Source of the DNA: an uncultured Eubacteriales bacterium
GTDB taxonomy: Bacteria; Bacillota; Clostridia; Oscillospirales; Acutalibacteraceae
DNA: 5,783 nucleotides
Assembly (NCBI GenBank): GCA_900322105.1
Contig: ONYV01000276.1
Span: forward strand, 1-5,783
Direction: 5' to 3'
Shown here: in pieces, positions 1 to 5,013 of the stretch
Layout: each line of letters opens with the position of its first letter
Numbering within the stretch: the first letter of the stretch is position 1
The notes under the pieces: generated by a model
Told to the model about the DNA's origin: nothing
The model's database searches: none
The model's input: the letters and a program-made list of their open reading frames with translations, nothing else
Program-made: the position numbers and the translations under genes

Positions 1-21
1 GGCTTAAATAATATAAGAATG

Positions 22-76
22 AGAATAAATAATCAATCAGGAATAGACCTCTTAGGGTGTTATCATTATTTATTCT
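22..76. repeat. Perfect 12-bp AT-rich inverted repeat
   Basis: The 12 bases at 22-33 (AGAATAAATAAT) are the exact reverse complement of 65-76 (ATTATTTATTCT), with a 31-nt spacer. The stem is almost pure A/T, with a T-run just after it. It could be an operator, a weak terminator for a gene left of the window, or chance in AT-rich DNA. No convincing promoter was found between it and the gene at 193; a CTGACA at 104-109 has no good -10 partner. Confidence 0.4.
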
Positions 77-192
77 TTTTTATTATCTGCCGCCCTTAAA
101 AATCTGACAAAACATAATAATAAACGACAAAATAAACTCTCTTAACTTGTCTTTACTTATTCACAGCACAGATCCGAAAGGAGGTGCAGACT

Positions 193-618
193 ATGAAAAG
201 CAAAAAGCAGTTTGTTATCATCATTTGTCTGATCGCCGCAGTGGACGCTTGCGTCATATTTTTGTTTGTAAGGTTCTGGAATTGGTTCATTACGGTGCCG
301 CTGCCGAAAAGCGGTGTCTGGCATAATGAAACGTTGCATATGGATATAGATTTTGATCGTTTCTATGATGTTGGCGGAGACTGCGTGACGGTGTACAGCA
401 GCGACGGAAAGACGAAAACGAAGTACAATTTAGGCGGCTTGGAAAGAGGAACCTCTGTTGAGATCCATCCGATACGGGATGGATATATCATCGATACGGA
501 AGTATTGCTCGAAGGAACATATGTGTATTACGATACTAATATATTTACTATCACGTCAGACCGAAACATTACATACGAGTTTCACAGGTCAGATAGCGCA
601 GCGTATTGGAAACAATAA
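193..618 (+). CDS. Small single-pass membrane-anchored protein of unknown function
   Basis: This encodes a 141-aa protein of no family I recognise. The ATG at 193 was chosen because a strong site, AAAGGAGGTG (177-186), sits 8 nt upstream (counted from AGGAGG). An in-frame GTG at 184 lies inside that site and is unlikely. Residues 1-6 are basic (MKSKKQ), residues about 7-26 form one hydrophobic helix, and the rest is a soluble domain predicted outside the membrane by the positive-inside rule. That domain is rich in beta-prone stretches (VTVYSS, YVYYDTNIFTI), which suggests a small beta fold; this is inference. No lipobox or catalytic motif is visible. The gene stands alone on this strand, converges on the sensor-kinase operon and shares a terminator with it. 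Codon use looks ordinary, so it is probably a real gene. Confidence 0.82.
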   Translation: MKSKKQFVIIICLIAAVDACVIFLFVRFWNWFITVPLPKSGVWHNETLHMDIDFDRFYDVGGDCVTVYSSDGKTKTKYNLGGLERGTSVEIHPIRDGYIIDTEVLLEGTYVYYDTNIFTITSDRNITYEFHRSDSAAYWKQ

Positions 619-644
619 ACGGTGCAAAAACAGCATAAAAAATA

Positions 645-684
645 CTGAAAAACAGCGTCGGTTCTGTCCGGGGCTGTTTTTCAG
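645..684. terminator. Bidirectional intrinsic terminator
   Basis: A perfect 12-bp inverted repeat pairs 645-656 (CTGAAAAACAGC) with 673-684 (GCTGTTTTTCAG). Inside the 16-nt loop a further CGG/CCG pair (659-661/668-670) can form. Each strand carries a T-rich stretch at or after the stem: TTTTTCAGCTTTT on plus, and TTTTTCAG followed by TATTTTTT on minus. It lies between the convergent genes ending at 618 (+) and 781 (-) and probably ends both transcripts. Confidence 0.85.
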
Positions 685-780
685 CTTTTACGGCATATTC
701 TGAGTGTGACGCTCTGTCATCAGGCAGAGATTTTTGCATGGGTGTGTCTGTCAGTCCTTTTGACAGCGTAAAGCGCCGAT

Positions 781-2085
781 TTATGTAGCATTCTGCAAAA
801 GCTCCAGTGTGATCGTGATGCAAAATTCCTGATCGCTGCTTTTGCACATGACGGCGCCGTGGTATTTTTTGATCGCTTCACCCAGCGAGAACAGACCGAA
901 TCCGTGTTCCTTTTTGTTGGCTTTGGTGGTGTAGGGAATGCCGTTTTGCAGGATCACCTTCTGCGCAACAGGATTGCTGATCTGTAAAAAGAGATATCCG
1001 CTGCCGCACTGACATTTGATATGTATCGTCTTTTTTTCATCGTTTTTCAGTTCGGAACAGGCTTCGATCGCATTGTCCAGCGTGTTTCCGAGGATGACGC
1101 AAAGATCGGTCGGCTGTATCGACTGCGTTGGCAGTGCGCCTTCAAAGACGATCTCTGTGTTGTATTTTGCGGCAAGCTCTGCCTTGTCCGAGATCAGGCC
1201 GTCCGCAATGCCGTTTCCCGTATCGTAGCCTTTGATAACAGACGATGTTTTGCCAAGCTGCTGACGGATAATGACCAGCGCTTCATCCGTCCTGCCCTGT
1301 GTCAGCAGTTCTTCCAGACAGATACAGATATTTTTGGAATCGTGGCGATATTGGCGCAGGGCAAAATTAGATTCCGACAGCTTTTGATAATATGCCAATT
1401 GGTTTTGCAGCTGTTTTTCGTAGAGTGCCGCATCTTTTTTGACACGTTTGTTTGTAACGGAATAGAGCAGCAGACCCGAAACGATCATGCCGTGCGTTAC
1501 GATCAGCAGCATAAACACAAACTTCGTTCCGTTGAGCAGGACAGGGCTGTTATAAAATGACAGCCGCTGAATTGCCAAAGAAAGCAGCGCGTTGCAGATC
1601 AAAAGCAGCAGCAGGATCCATTTTGTACTCAGCGGCGTCCAGTCGATCATGTATTTCAGACTGGTGCGCAGTGAGGTGCAGGAAATGATGATGCATAAGA
1701 TCAGCAGCACGATATGCACGATCAGTTCAAAGGTCAGCTCGATATTCTGTTCGTCGGGAAAGATCATCAGCGCAGTAGAAACAGCGATCACACATACCGT
1801 CGTCAAAGCGGCGTATGTCATGACCAGCGTGGACAGTCTGACGCCTGAAAAGCTCTGCCAAAGGCTCAGCAGTGAAAGGATGGGACAAAGATATATCAGC
1901 ATCCTGAAAACTCCGTCCTGTGCAAAAAGCCCTATCAGCAGCGCCGATATCAGAACAGCGGCAGTGGACAGTATCAGACGTGTTTTGTTCCCGACTGCTC
2001 TGAACACCCTGCCTGCCATGAGCATCAGGACGGCATGATATATCATCACTTCCAAAAAGCAAACGATTCTGATAATAAATATCAC
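781..2085 (-). CDS. AgrC-like sensor histidine kinase (multi-pass membrane, GHKL ATPase domain)
   Basis: This is a membrane sensor kinase expected to autophosphorylate and pass phosphate to the regulator encoded just upstream. Counting from the GTG at 2085 (434 aa), about seven hydrophobic helices fill residues 2-210. A short coiled linker follows, then an H-box with RHD (phosphoacceptor His248), an N-box NTLDNAIEAC (Asn334 and Asn338) and a G-box HGFGLFSLG (about 394-402). RHD plus a GHKL ATPase domain is typical of the AgrC/quorum-sensing kinases, whose usual length is about 430 aa. The start is uncertain. The frame stays open to a GTG at 2235, but those extra 50 residues are polar, rich in rare codons and lack a good ribosome binding site. 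The GTG at 2085 puts helix 1 at the N-terminus, as in the family, and an ATA at 2094 has the best-placed GAGGA. The ligand is unknown, and no AgrB or AgrD homologue is in the window. Confidence 0.9.
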   Translation of the reverse strand: MIFIIRIVCFLEVMIYHAVLMLMAGRVFRAVGNKTRLILSTAAVLISALLIGLFAQDGVFRMLIYLCPILSLLSLWQSFSGVRLSTLVMTYAALTTVCVIAVSTALMIFPDEQNIELTFELIVHIVLLILCIIISCTSLRTSLKYMIDWTPLSTKWILLLLLICNALLSLAIQRLSFYNSPVLLNGTKFVFMLLIVTHGMIVSGLLLYSVTNKRVKKDAALYEKQLQNQLAYYQKLSESNFALRQYRHDSKNICICLEELLTQGRTDEALVIIRQQLGKTSSVIKGYDTGNGIADGLISDKAELAAKYNTEIVFEGALPTQSIQPTDLCVILGNTLDNAIEACSELKNDEKKTIHIKCQCGSGYLFLQISNPVAQKVILQNGIPYTTKANKKEHGFGLFSLGEAIKKYHGAVMCKSSDQEFCITITLELLQNAT

Positions 2086-2268
2086 GACCTTTATTAGACT
2101 TCCTCGGAAACTTCCGAAGCACCGTCTTACTTGTCTTTTTTGCGCCGGGCTTTGTGTCTCTCCCTTGCATGACACCAAGCAGTGCTGCACTCGAGACGCT
2201 TTTTCCGGCACAAAATATCCTGCGTAATACGGCACTTCTTGTTTGTTGTGATCTCATTTGGTGTTGCC
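2086..2268 (-). other. Unassigned 183-nt gap between regulator and kinase
   Basis: This stretch separates the regulator stop from the likely kinase start. All three minus frames are partly open. The kinase frame extends from 2235 without a ribosome binding site. Another frame has an ATG at 2257, 7 nt after AAGG, giving a basic peptide with no stop before it overlaps the kinase by hundreds of bases. Neither reads as convincing coding sequence. Short symmetric elements are present: TCGGAA/TTCCGA around 2104-2117 and a near-palindrome around 2181-2191. The stretch may be an untranslated leader of the kinase. Confidence 0.45.
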
Positions 2269-2976
2269 TTAAAGCTGTATGTAATAATTTCTGACAAATT
2301 CCATATAGCTTTTTTTGAAATTGGAAAGATGACTGCGCCCGATGCTGGCTCTTTCGCCGTTGGTGAGCAGCAGCTCGCTGCCGTGTATCGAGGCAACGCA
2401 GTACATATTGACAACATAGGATTTATGGATACGGTAAAAGCAATGCTGCGGCAGCATCTTCTGCACCTGTGACAGCGTTTTGGAGCTGTGATATACTTCG
2501 TCATTTGTGCGGATCAGGCAGTATTTGCCGTCGCCTTCGAGGTAAAGGATCTTTCCTGCATCCAGCGTGATTTGTTCGCCGTCCTGATTGATGACGATAT
2601 GGTTCATCATACGGTGCGACTGCAAAAACTGATCGAGGGCAGAGCGGAGCTTGGCTTCATCGATCGGCTTGACAAAAAAACGGAACGGCTGCACTTCAAA
2701 CGAATCATAAACGAACTCCGGAAAGCCGGTGATAAAGATGATACAGCCTGTAAAATTTCTGCTGCGCAGGGTCTTGGCCGCTTCCATTCCGTTGCCGTTT
2801 TGGAAGCGGAAGTCCAGAAAAATAACATCAAAAAGGATCTCTTTCTTCAAAAGTGAATCAGTATCGGAAAACTCAAAATAATCTGCGGCGATCCTCTTAT
2901 CTTTGCAGTAGTCCACGAGGACAGCTTTCAGGCTTTCACGAAATACGCTGTCGTCATCACAAATAGCGATTTGCAT
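2269..2976 (-). CDS. LytTR-family response regulator (AgrA-like)
   Basis: This is a 235-aa cytoplasmic transcription factor, the likely phosphate acceptor of the adjacent kinase. The receiver domain covers about residues 1-115: an acidic cluster at Asp7-Asp9, phosphoacceptor Asp55 in VIFLDF, switch Thr83 and conserved Lys103 in FVKP. The LytTR DNA-binding domain covers about 130-230, with the signature FYRIHKSYVVN and a following beta-strand segment ending near ERASIGRS. Length matches the AgrA/VirR class. The ATG at 2976 is preceded by AAAGGGAGG with 6 nt spacing, so an in-frame start 36 bases further upstream is unlikely. It is the first gene of the minus-strand operon and is driven by the promoter at 3115-3144. 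LytTR proteins bind pairs of direct repeats, often at their own promoters, so autoregulation is plausible but not shown. Confidence 0.94.
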   Translation of the reverse strand: MQIAICDDDSVFRESLKAVLVDYCKDKRIAADYFEFSDTDSLLKKEILFDVIFLDFRFQNGNGMEAAKTLRSRNFTGCIIFITGFPEFVYDSFEVQPFRFFVKPIDEAKLRSALDQFLQSHRMMNHIVINQDGEQITLDAGKILYLEGDGKYCLIRTNDEVYHSSKTLSQVQKMLPQHCFYRIHKSYVVNMYCVASIHGSELLLTNGERASIGRSHLSNFKKSYMEFVRNYYIQL

Positions 2977-3001
2977 ATAAAACCTCCCTTTTAGGCTCTC
3001 C

Positions 3002-3057
3002 GCGCAAAGCAAGCCTTTCGGCTCAGCGCCGCATCTGCGTCATTATCTTTGTGCGGC
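3002..3057 (-). promoter_or_regulatory. Structured 5' leader of the regulator mRNA
   Basis: The transcript from the 3115-3120 promoter has an untranslated leader of about 130 nt. It contains a hairpin AGCC-GAAA-GGCT (3012-3023 on plus), closed further out by GCGC/GCGC (3002-3005/3026-3029). A competing pair is GCCGCA/TGCGGC (3028-3033/3052-3057), which shares bases 3028-3029 with the outer stem. Mutually exclusive hairpins just upstream of a ribosome binding site could tune translation. No T-run follows, so it is not a plain terminator, and it matches no riboswitch I recognise. Confidence 0.35.
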
Positions 3058-3114
3058 ATTGCCTTTATCCTGTATTTCAGCTTTGAGATCTCTGTGTGTT
3101 TTGATTACCAAAGT

Positions 3115-3144
3115 ATTATAGCATATTCTGTCCCCTTTGTACAA
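3115..3144 (-). promoter_or_regulatory. Promoter of the response regulator/kinase operon
   Basis: On the minus strand a -35 TTGTAC (3139-3144) and a perfect -10 TATAAT (3115-3120) are separated by 18 bp. A TGC immediately before the -10 gives an extended -10 element. Predicted transcription starts near 3108. Confidence 0.75.
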
Positions 3145-3167
3145 TTATTTTTACAAACAAATTATCA

Positions 3168-3176
3168 AAAGTTCAG
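3168..3176 (+). promoter_or_regulatory. Possible LytTR half-site between divergent promoters
   Basis: AAAGTTCAG matches at every position the published LytTR repeat consensus as I recall it, [TA][AC][CA]GTTN[AG][TG]. It lies between the divergent promoters, upstream of both -35 elements. I could not find a second repeat at the expected 12-13 bp spacing. A 7-of-9 match (AACATTTGA) at 3183-3191 is too close. A single short match can be chance. Confidence 0.25.
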
Positions 3177-3187
3177 AAAGAAAACAT

Positions 3188-3216
3188 TTGAATATTCGAC
3201 AAAAGCATGATATAAT
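3188..3216 (+). promoter_or_regulatory. Promoter of the frameshifted membrane-protein gene
   Basis: A -35 TTGAAT (3188-3193), 17-bp spacer and perfect -10 TATAAT (3211-3216) are preceded by TGA at the extended -10 position. It fires away from the regulator promoter, with 43 bp between the two -35 boxes. Confidence 0.78.
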
Positions 3217-3247
3217 ATATTATCATTTTATTCTGAGGTGTAATGGC

Positions 3248-3568
3248 ATGGAAAAGTATATTTCTGTTGACAATATTGATTCTTACTATGAACAGGTCGT
3301 CAAAAGACAGATGTCAAGCGCAACCGTTGCGAAGCTCGTTGGCGGTCTTGTTATTATCCTGACGGCGATCGTTGTCAGCATCGTGCTGATGGTCACGGTA
3401 GCGGACTGGCTGTTTCCGTTTGTGCTGATGATGGTGGGATTGGGCGGATATCTGATCTATTACCTTCTCAAACATTCCCGTGTGGAATATGAATACACCT
3501 TTGTGCTGGGCGAACTGCGCATCGCAAAGATCAAGGGCAGGTCAAAGCGCCGCACCATAAAATATTGA
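3248..3568 (+). CDS. N-terminal fragment: two transmembrane helices and basic loop
   Basis: This is the first piece of the split gene, 106 aa, carrying both membrane helices and the VEYEY...GRSKRR block before the stop. The ATG at 3248 is 7 nt after GAGGTG, so translation of this piece is expected even if the frameshift is real. An ATG at 3243 is out of frame, and the in-frame start at 3137 lies upstream of the promoter. The product would lack the whole soluble part and tail. Confidence 0.7.
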   Translation: MEKYISVDNIDSYYEQVVKRQMSSATVAKLVGGLVIILTAIVVSIVLMVTVADWLFPFVLMMVGLGGYLIYYLLKHSRVEYEYTFVLGELRIAKIKGRSKRRTIKY

Positions 3569-3650
3569 TGATCTGGGGCGTTATGTCAACCGGCAAACAG
3601 GCAAGCGCAATATCGACCCTTCCAAATATCCGAACCTGCTCCATGCGGCG

Positions 3651-4157
3651 GTGGACGATTACCGCTATGATACATATTATTTCATCATTCATGACAAAGT
3701 GAGAAAAAAACCTGCTGTTCTGCTGATGACGCCGAACGAAAAAACATTCAGCCTGATCCGTCCGTATCTTTCCGTCGAGCTGAAAAAGAAGTTCATCGAA
3801 ATGCAGAAGGATGACGAGCTGATACAGTCTGTGATCGAAGCGCAGAATAAGATCTATGCGGAAAAGGCAGGAAAAAGATCCGGTAAGGATACCGTCAGGG
3901 AGAGTGCCGCAAAGCAAACGTCAGACGGATCGGCATCGGACGAACAAAAGGCGGATGATGATCAGAAGTCAAGCGAACATGACACTTTCGGTACGGAGAA
4001 AAAAACGGATACGGAAGCCCCGAAGACAGACAGCAAGAAAAACAGCACTTCACACTCAAACGGAAACGCTCAGAAGTCATCCCAAGGTCAGAAAAAGAAG
4101 AATCACCGCAATCATAAAAAAACTCAGCAGCGGAAAAACGGTTCTTCCGGTTCATAA
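3651..4157 (+). CDS. C-terminal fragment: soluble region and low-complexity basic tail
   Basis: This is the second piece of the split gene. The first possible start is a GTG at 3651, with no ribosome binding site, although the frame is open from 3561. Residues 1-65 look like an ordinary folded region (YYFIIHD, FSLIRPYLS). The remaining 100 or so are low-complexity, with mixed acidic and basic stretches, then a run of Lys, Asn, His and Gln at the end. Independent translation is doubtful. The open frame is most likely the remainder of the upstream gene. Confidence 0.5.
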   Translation: MDDYRYDTYYFIIHDKVRKKPAVLLMTPNEKTFSLIRPYLSVELKKKFIEMQKDDELIQSVIEAQNKIYAEKAGKRSGKDTVRESAAKQTSDGSASDEQKADDDQKSSEHDTFGTEKKTDTEAPKTDSKKNSTSHSNGNAQKSSQGQKKKNHRNHKKTQQRKNGSSGS

Positions 4158-4181
4158 CAAGCGATCATATTGATATTTGTG

Positions 4182-4217
4182 AAAGCCTTCTCTTTGCAAA
4201 AAACAGAGAAGGCTTTT
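4182..4217 (+). terminator. Intrinsic terminator after the split membrane-protein gene
   Basis: A perfect 12-bp inverted repeat pairs 4182-4193 (AAAGCCTTCTCT) with 4205-4216 (AGAGAAGGCTTT), with an 11-nt loop and TTTT at the end. It begins 24 bases after the stop at 4157. Confidence 0.85.
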
Positions 4218-4244
4218 GCCTTAAGCAAAACGAAACGCTGTCGG

Positions 4245-4273
4245 TTGACTTTTTGCGGATTTTGGTGTAGCAT
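4245..4273 (+). promoter_or_regulatory. Promoter of the 85-aa orphan gene
   Basis: TTGACT (4245-4250), 17 bp, then TAGCAT (4268-4273). The -35 is near consensus and the -10 weaker. It sits between the preceding terminator and the ribosome binding site of the next gene, giving a 5' leader of only about 25 nt. Confidence 0.55.
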
Positions 4274-4304
4274 AAGATCAGCAACAGCGGAAAGGAGGAT
4301 GCGT

Positions 4305-4562
4305 ATGCTGTGTGAAAGCCTGCCCGGTATCGAGTGGTTTGCAAATGATAATCCGTATACGGAGTGTAATTTCAAGTTTCATTATATTATTCTGCCTGAT
4401 GTGAAGGAAGAGATCATGACGGTGAAGATATGGCACGGAAAATACTGCTACGAAAAAAGTCAGGATGAGATCGTGTCCGAAAGGGCGTTTCCTTTGACAA
4501 AAGGCGGCAGAGATGAAATGATCGACTATATCCGTTCGGAGAACGCAGGTTATCATCAATAG
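4305..4562 (+). CDS. Small hypothetical protein (85 aa)
   Basis: This is a short soluble protein I do not recognise. A strong ribosome binding site, AAAGGAGG (4291-4298), decides the start. The ATG at 4305 has 6 nt spacing, while the in-frame ATG at 4299 abuts the site directly. The frame stays open upstream to 4170, but that part overlaps the preceding terminator and the promoter, so it is not coding. The protein has no signal peptide or membrane helix. It has an aromatic-rich middle (FKFHYIIL, IWHGKYCY) and an acidic, helix-prone C-terminus (GGRDEMIDYI). Two cysteines flank its first 20 residues and one lies in the middle; no clear metal-binding pattern is seen. Its own promoter and terminator make it a single-gene unit. 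Function is unknown. Confidence 0.75.
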   Translation: MLCESLPGIEWFANDNPYTECNFKFHYIILPDVKEEIMTVKIWHGKYCYEKSQDEIVSERAFPLTKGGRDEMIDYIRSENAGYHQ

Positions 4563-4579
4563 AGGAAGTCTGATAGGAA

Positions 4580-4609
4580 GTGTGATCCTGCTATGGCAGC
4601 ACACGTTTT
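4580..4609 (+). terminator. Probable terminator after the 85-aa gene
   Basis: GTGTG (4580-4584) pairs with CACAC (4600-4604), and CTGC (4588-4591) with GCAG (4596-4599). There is a 3-nt bulge, a TATG loop, and GTTTTG follows. An outer pair GTCTGA/TCAGAC (4568-4573/4617-4622) encloses the hairpin. It begins 17 bases after the stop at 4562. The bulge makes it weaker than the other terminators here. Confidence 0.55.
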
Positions 4610-4630
4610 GTATGTGTCAGACGGAACGGC

Positions 4631-4681
4631 AAAAAAATTTTTCAAAAAACACTTGCAATTTTCGATTTGATGTGGTATAGT
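4631..4681 (+). promoter_or_regulatory. tRNA-Ser promoter with upstream A/T tract
   Basis: TTGCAA (4653-4658), 17 bp, TATAGT (4676-4681), with TGG giving an extended -10. The tract of A7, T5 and A6 at 4631-4649 lies about 38-56 bases before the predicted start near 4687. That is the position of an UP element, as expected for a stable-RNA promoter. Confidence 0.75.
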
Positions 4682-4719
4682 AATGAAGTGCTGTTGAGAT
4701 ATCAAAAAGCACGATCTTT

Positions 4720-4809
4720 GGAGAGTTGTCCGAGCTGGCCGAAGGAGCACGATTGGAAATCGTGTAAACGGCTACAACCGTTTCGAGGGTTCGAATCCCT
4801 CACTCTCCG
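4720..4809 (+). tRNA. tRNA-Ser (anticodon GGA)
   Basis: This is a class II tRNA that carries serine to UCC and UCU codons. The acceptor stem pairs 4720-4726 (GGAGAGT) with 4802-4808 (ACTCTCC), with discriminator base G at 4809, which is usual for serine. The anticodon stem CACGA/TCGTG (4748-4752/4760-4764) encloses the loop TTGGAAA, anticodon GGA at 4755-4757. A long variable arm follows (ACGG/CCGT, about 4768-4781), then the T arm GAGGG-TTCGAAT-CCCTC. The long variable arm and discriminator G confirm serine. CCA is not encoded. It is a single tRNA with its own promoter and terminator, not part of an rRNA operon. Confidence 0.97.
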
Positions 4810-4834
4810 GAAACGGCGATCAGCCGTACAAAAT

Positions 4835-4870
4835 TCGCGTTCGACTTTTGTCGGACGCGATATTTCTTTT
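4835..4870 (+). terminator. Terminator of the tRNA gene
   Basis: An 11-bp stem with one T-G pair (4835-4845 with 4850-4860) and a TTTT loop is followed by TATTTCTTTT. A smaller hairpin ACGGC/GCCGT (4813-4817/4823-4827) lies just after the tRNA and may help mark the 3' trailer. Confidence 0.8.
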
Positions 4871-4888
4871 CTGCGTTATAAAACTGTT

Positions 4889-4933
4889 TTTTTCATGATT
4901 TTTTCCTGCCTGCTGATAAAAAAACATGAAAAA
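4889..4933. repeat. AT-rich inverted repeat between tRNA and lipoprotein operons
   Basis: TTTTTCATG (4889-4897) is the exact reverse complement of CATGAAAAA (4925-4933). Inside, a T6 run (4899-4904) can pair with an A7 run (4918-4924), leaving a GC-rich loop of about 13 nt. It may add to termination or be a remnant terminator. Confidence 0.4.
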
Positions 4934-4935
4934 GA

Positions 4936-4973
4936 ACAACCGCCGATGACCATATATGGCTGTCGGCGGTTGT
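4936..4973. terminator. Bidirectional terminator facing the lipoprotein operon
   Basis: A perfect 11-bp repeat pairs 4936-4946 (ACAACCGCCGA) with 4963-4973 (TCGGCGGTTGT). The inner palindrome CCATATATGG (4950-4959) extends the stem. On the minus strand the stem is followed by TCTTTTT, so it should end the lipoprotein transcript (stop at 5014). On plus the tail TGTTGTTTTG is weaker and would be a back-up for the tRNA gene. Confidence 0.82.
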
Positions 4974-5013
4974 GTTGTTTTGAAAAAGATCAGGATGATG
5001 AATGTGTCATTTG

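Larger units (their letters stand above)
3248..4157 (+). pseudogene. Two-helix membrane protein with charged tail, split by a frameshift (DUF6106-like)
   Basis: Two consecutive reading frames read as one protein of about 302 aa if one base is skipped near 3563. The first frame starts at ATG 3248 after GAGGTG (3235-3240) and stops at TGA 3566-3568. The second frame is open from 3561 and continues ATT GAT GAT CTG GGG CGT through 4157, with no start or ribosome binding site near the break. Order: cytoplasmic N-terminus, helices at about 30-51 and 54-74, a conserved-looking block (VEYEY, then a basic GRSKRR), a soluble region, and about 100 residues of low-complexity Lys/Ser/Asp/Thr/Gln sequence ending very basic. 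The front half resembles clostridial proteins I recall as DUF6106, from memory only. The break lies beside an A4 run (3559-3562), fitting a one-base insertion or two-base loss. Function is unknown. Confidence 0.75.

Noticed and set aside
748..766. CTGTCA/TGACAG hairpin near the kinase 3' end
   Set aside because: Only 6 bp with no T-run on either side; the stronger bidirectional terminator lies just beyond it.
1727..2257. Minus-strand ORF from ATG 2257 overlapping the kinase gene
   Set aside because: Most of its length is a shifted frame of the kinase, and its sequence has no domain features. Only its first part lies in unassigned space, so it is noted there as a possibility.
2182..2472. Plus-strand ORF with a hydrophobic stretch opposite the regulator gene
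   Set aside because: It is antisense to the LytTR domain and the regulator-kinase gap. It has no good ribosome binding site, and its frame is explained by the minus-strand gene.
4170..4304. Upstream extension of the 85-aa protein
   Set aside because: The extended frame begins before the terminator stem and runs through the promoter. The ribosome binding site fits the start at 4305.
4720..4809. tRNA as an integration site
   Set aside because: No integrase gene and no second copy of the tRNA 3' end was seen in the downstream sequence of the window.
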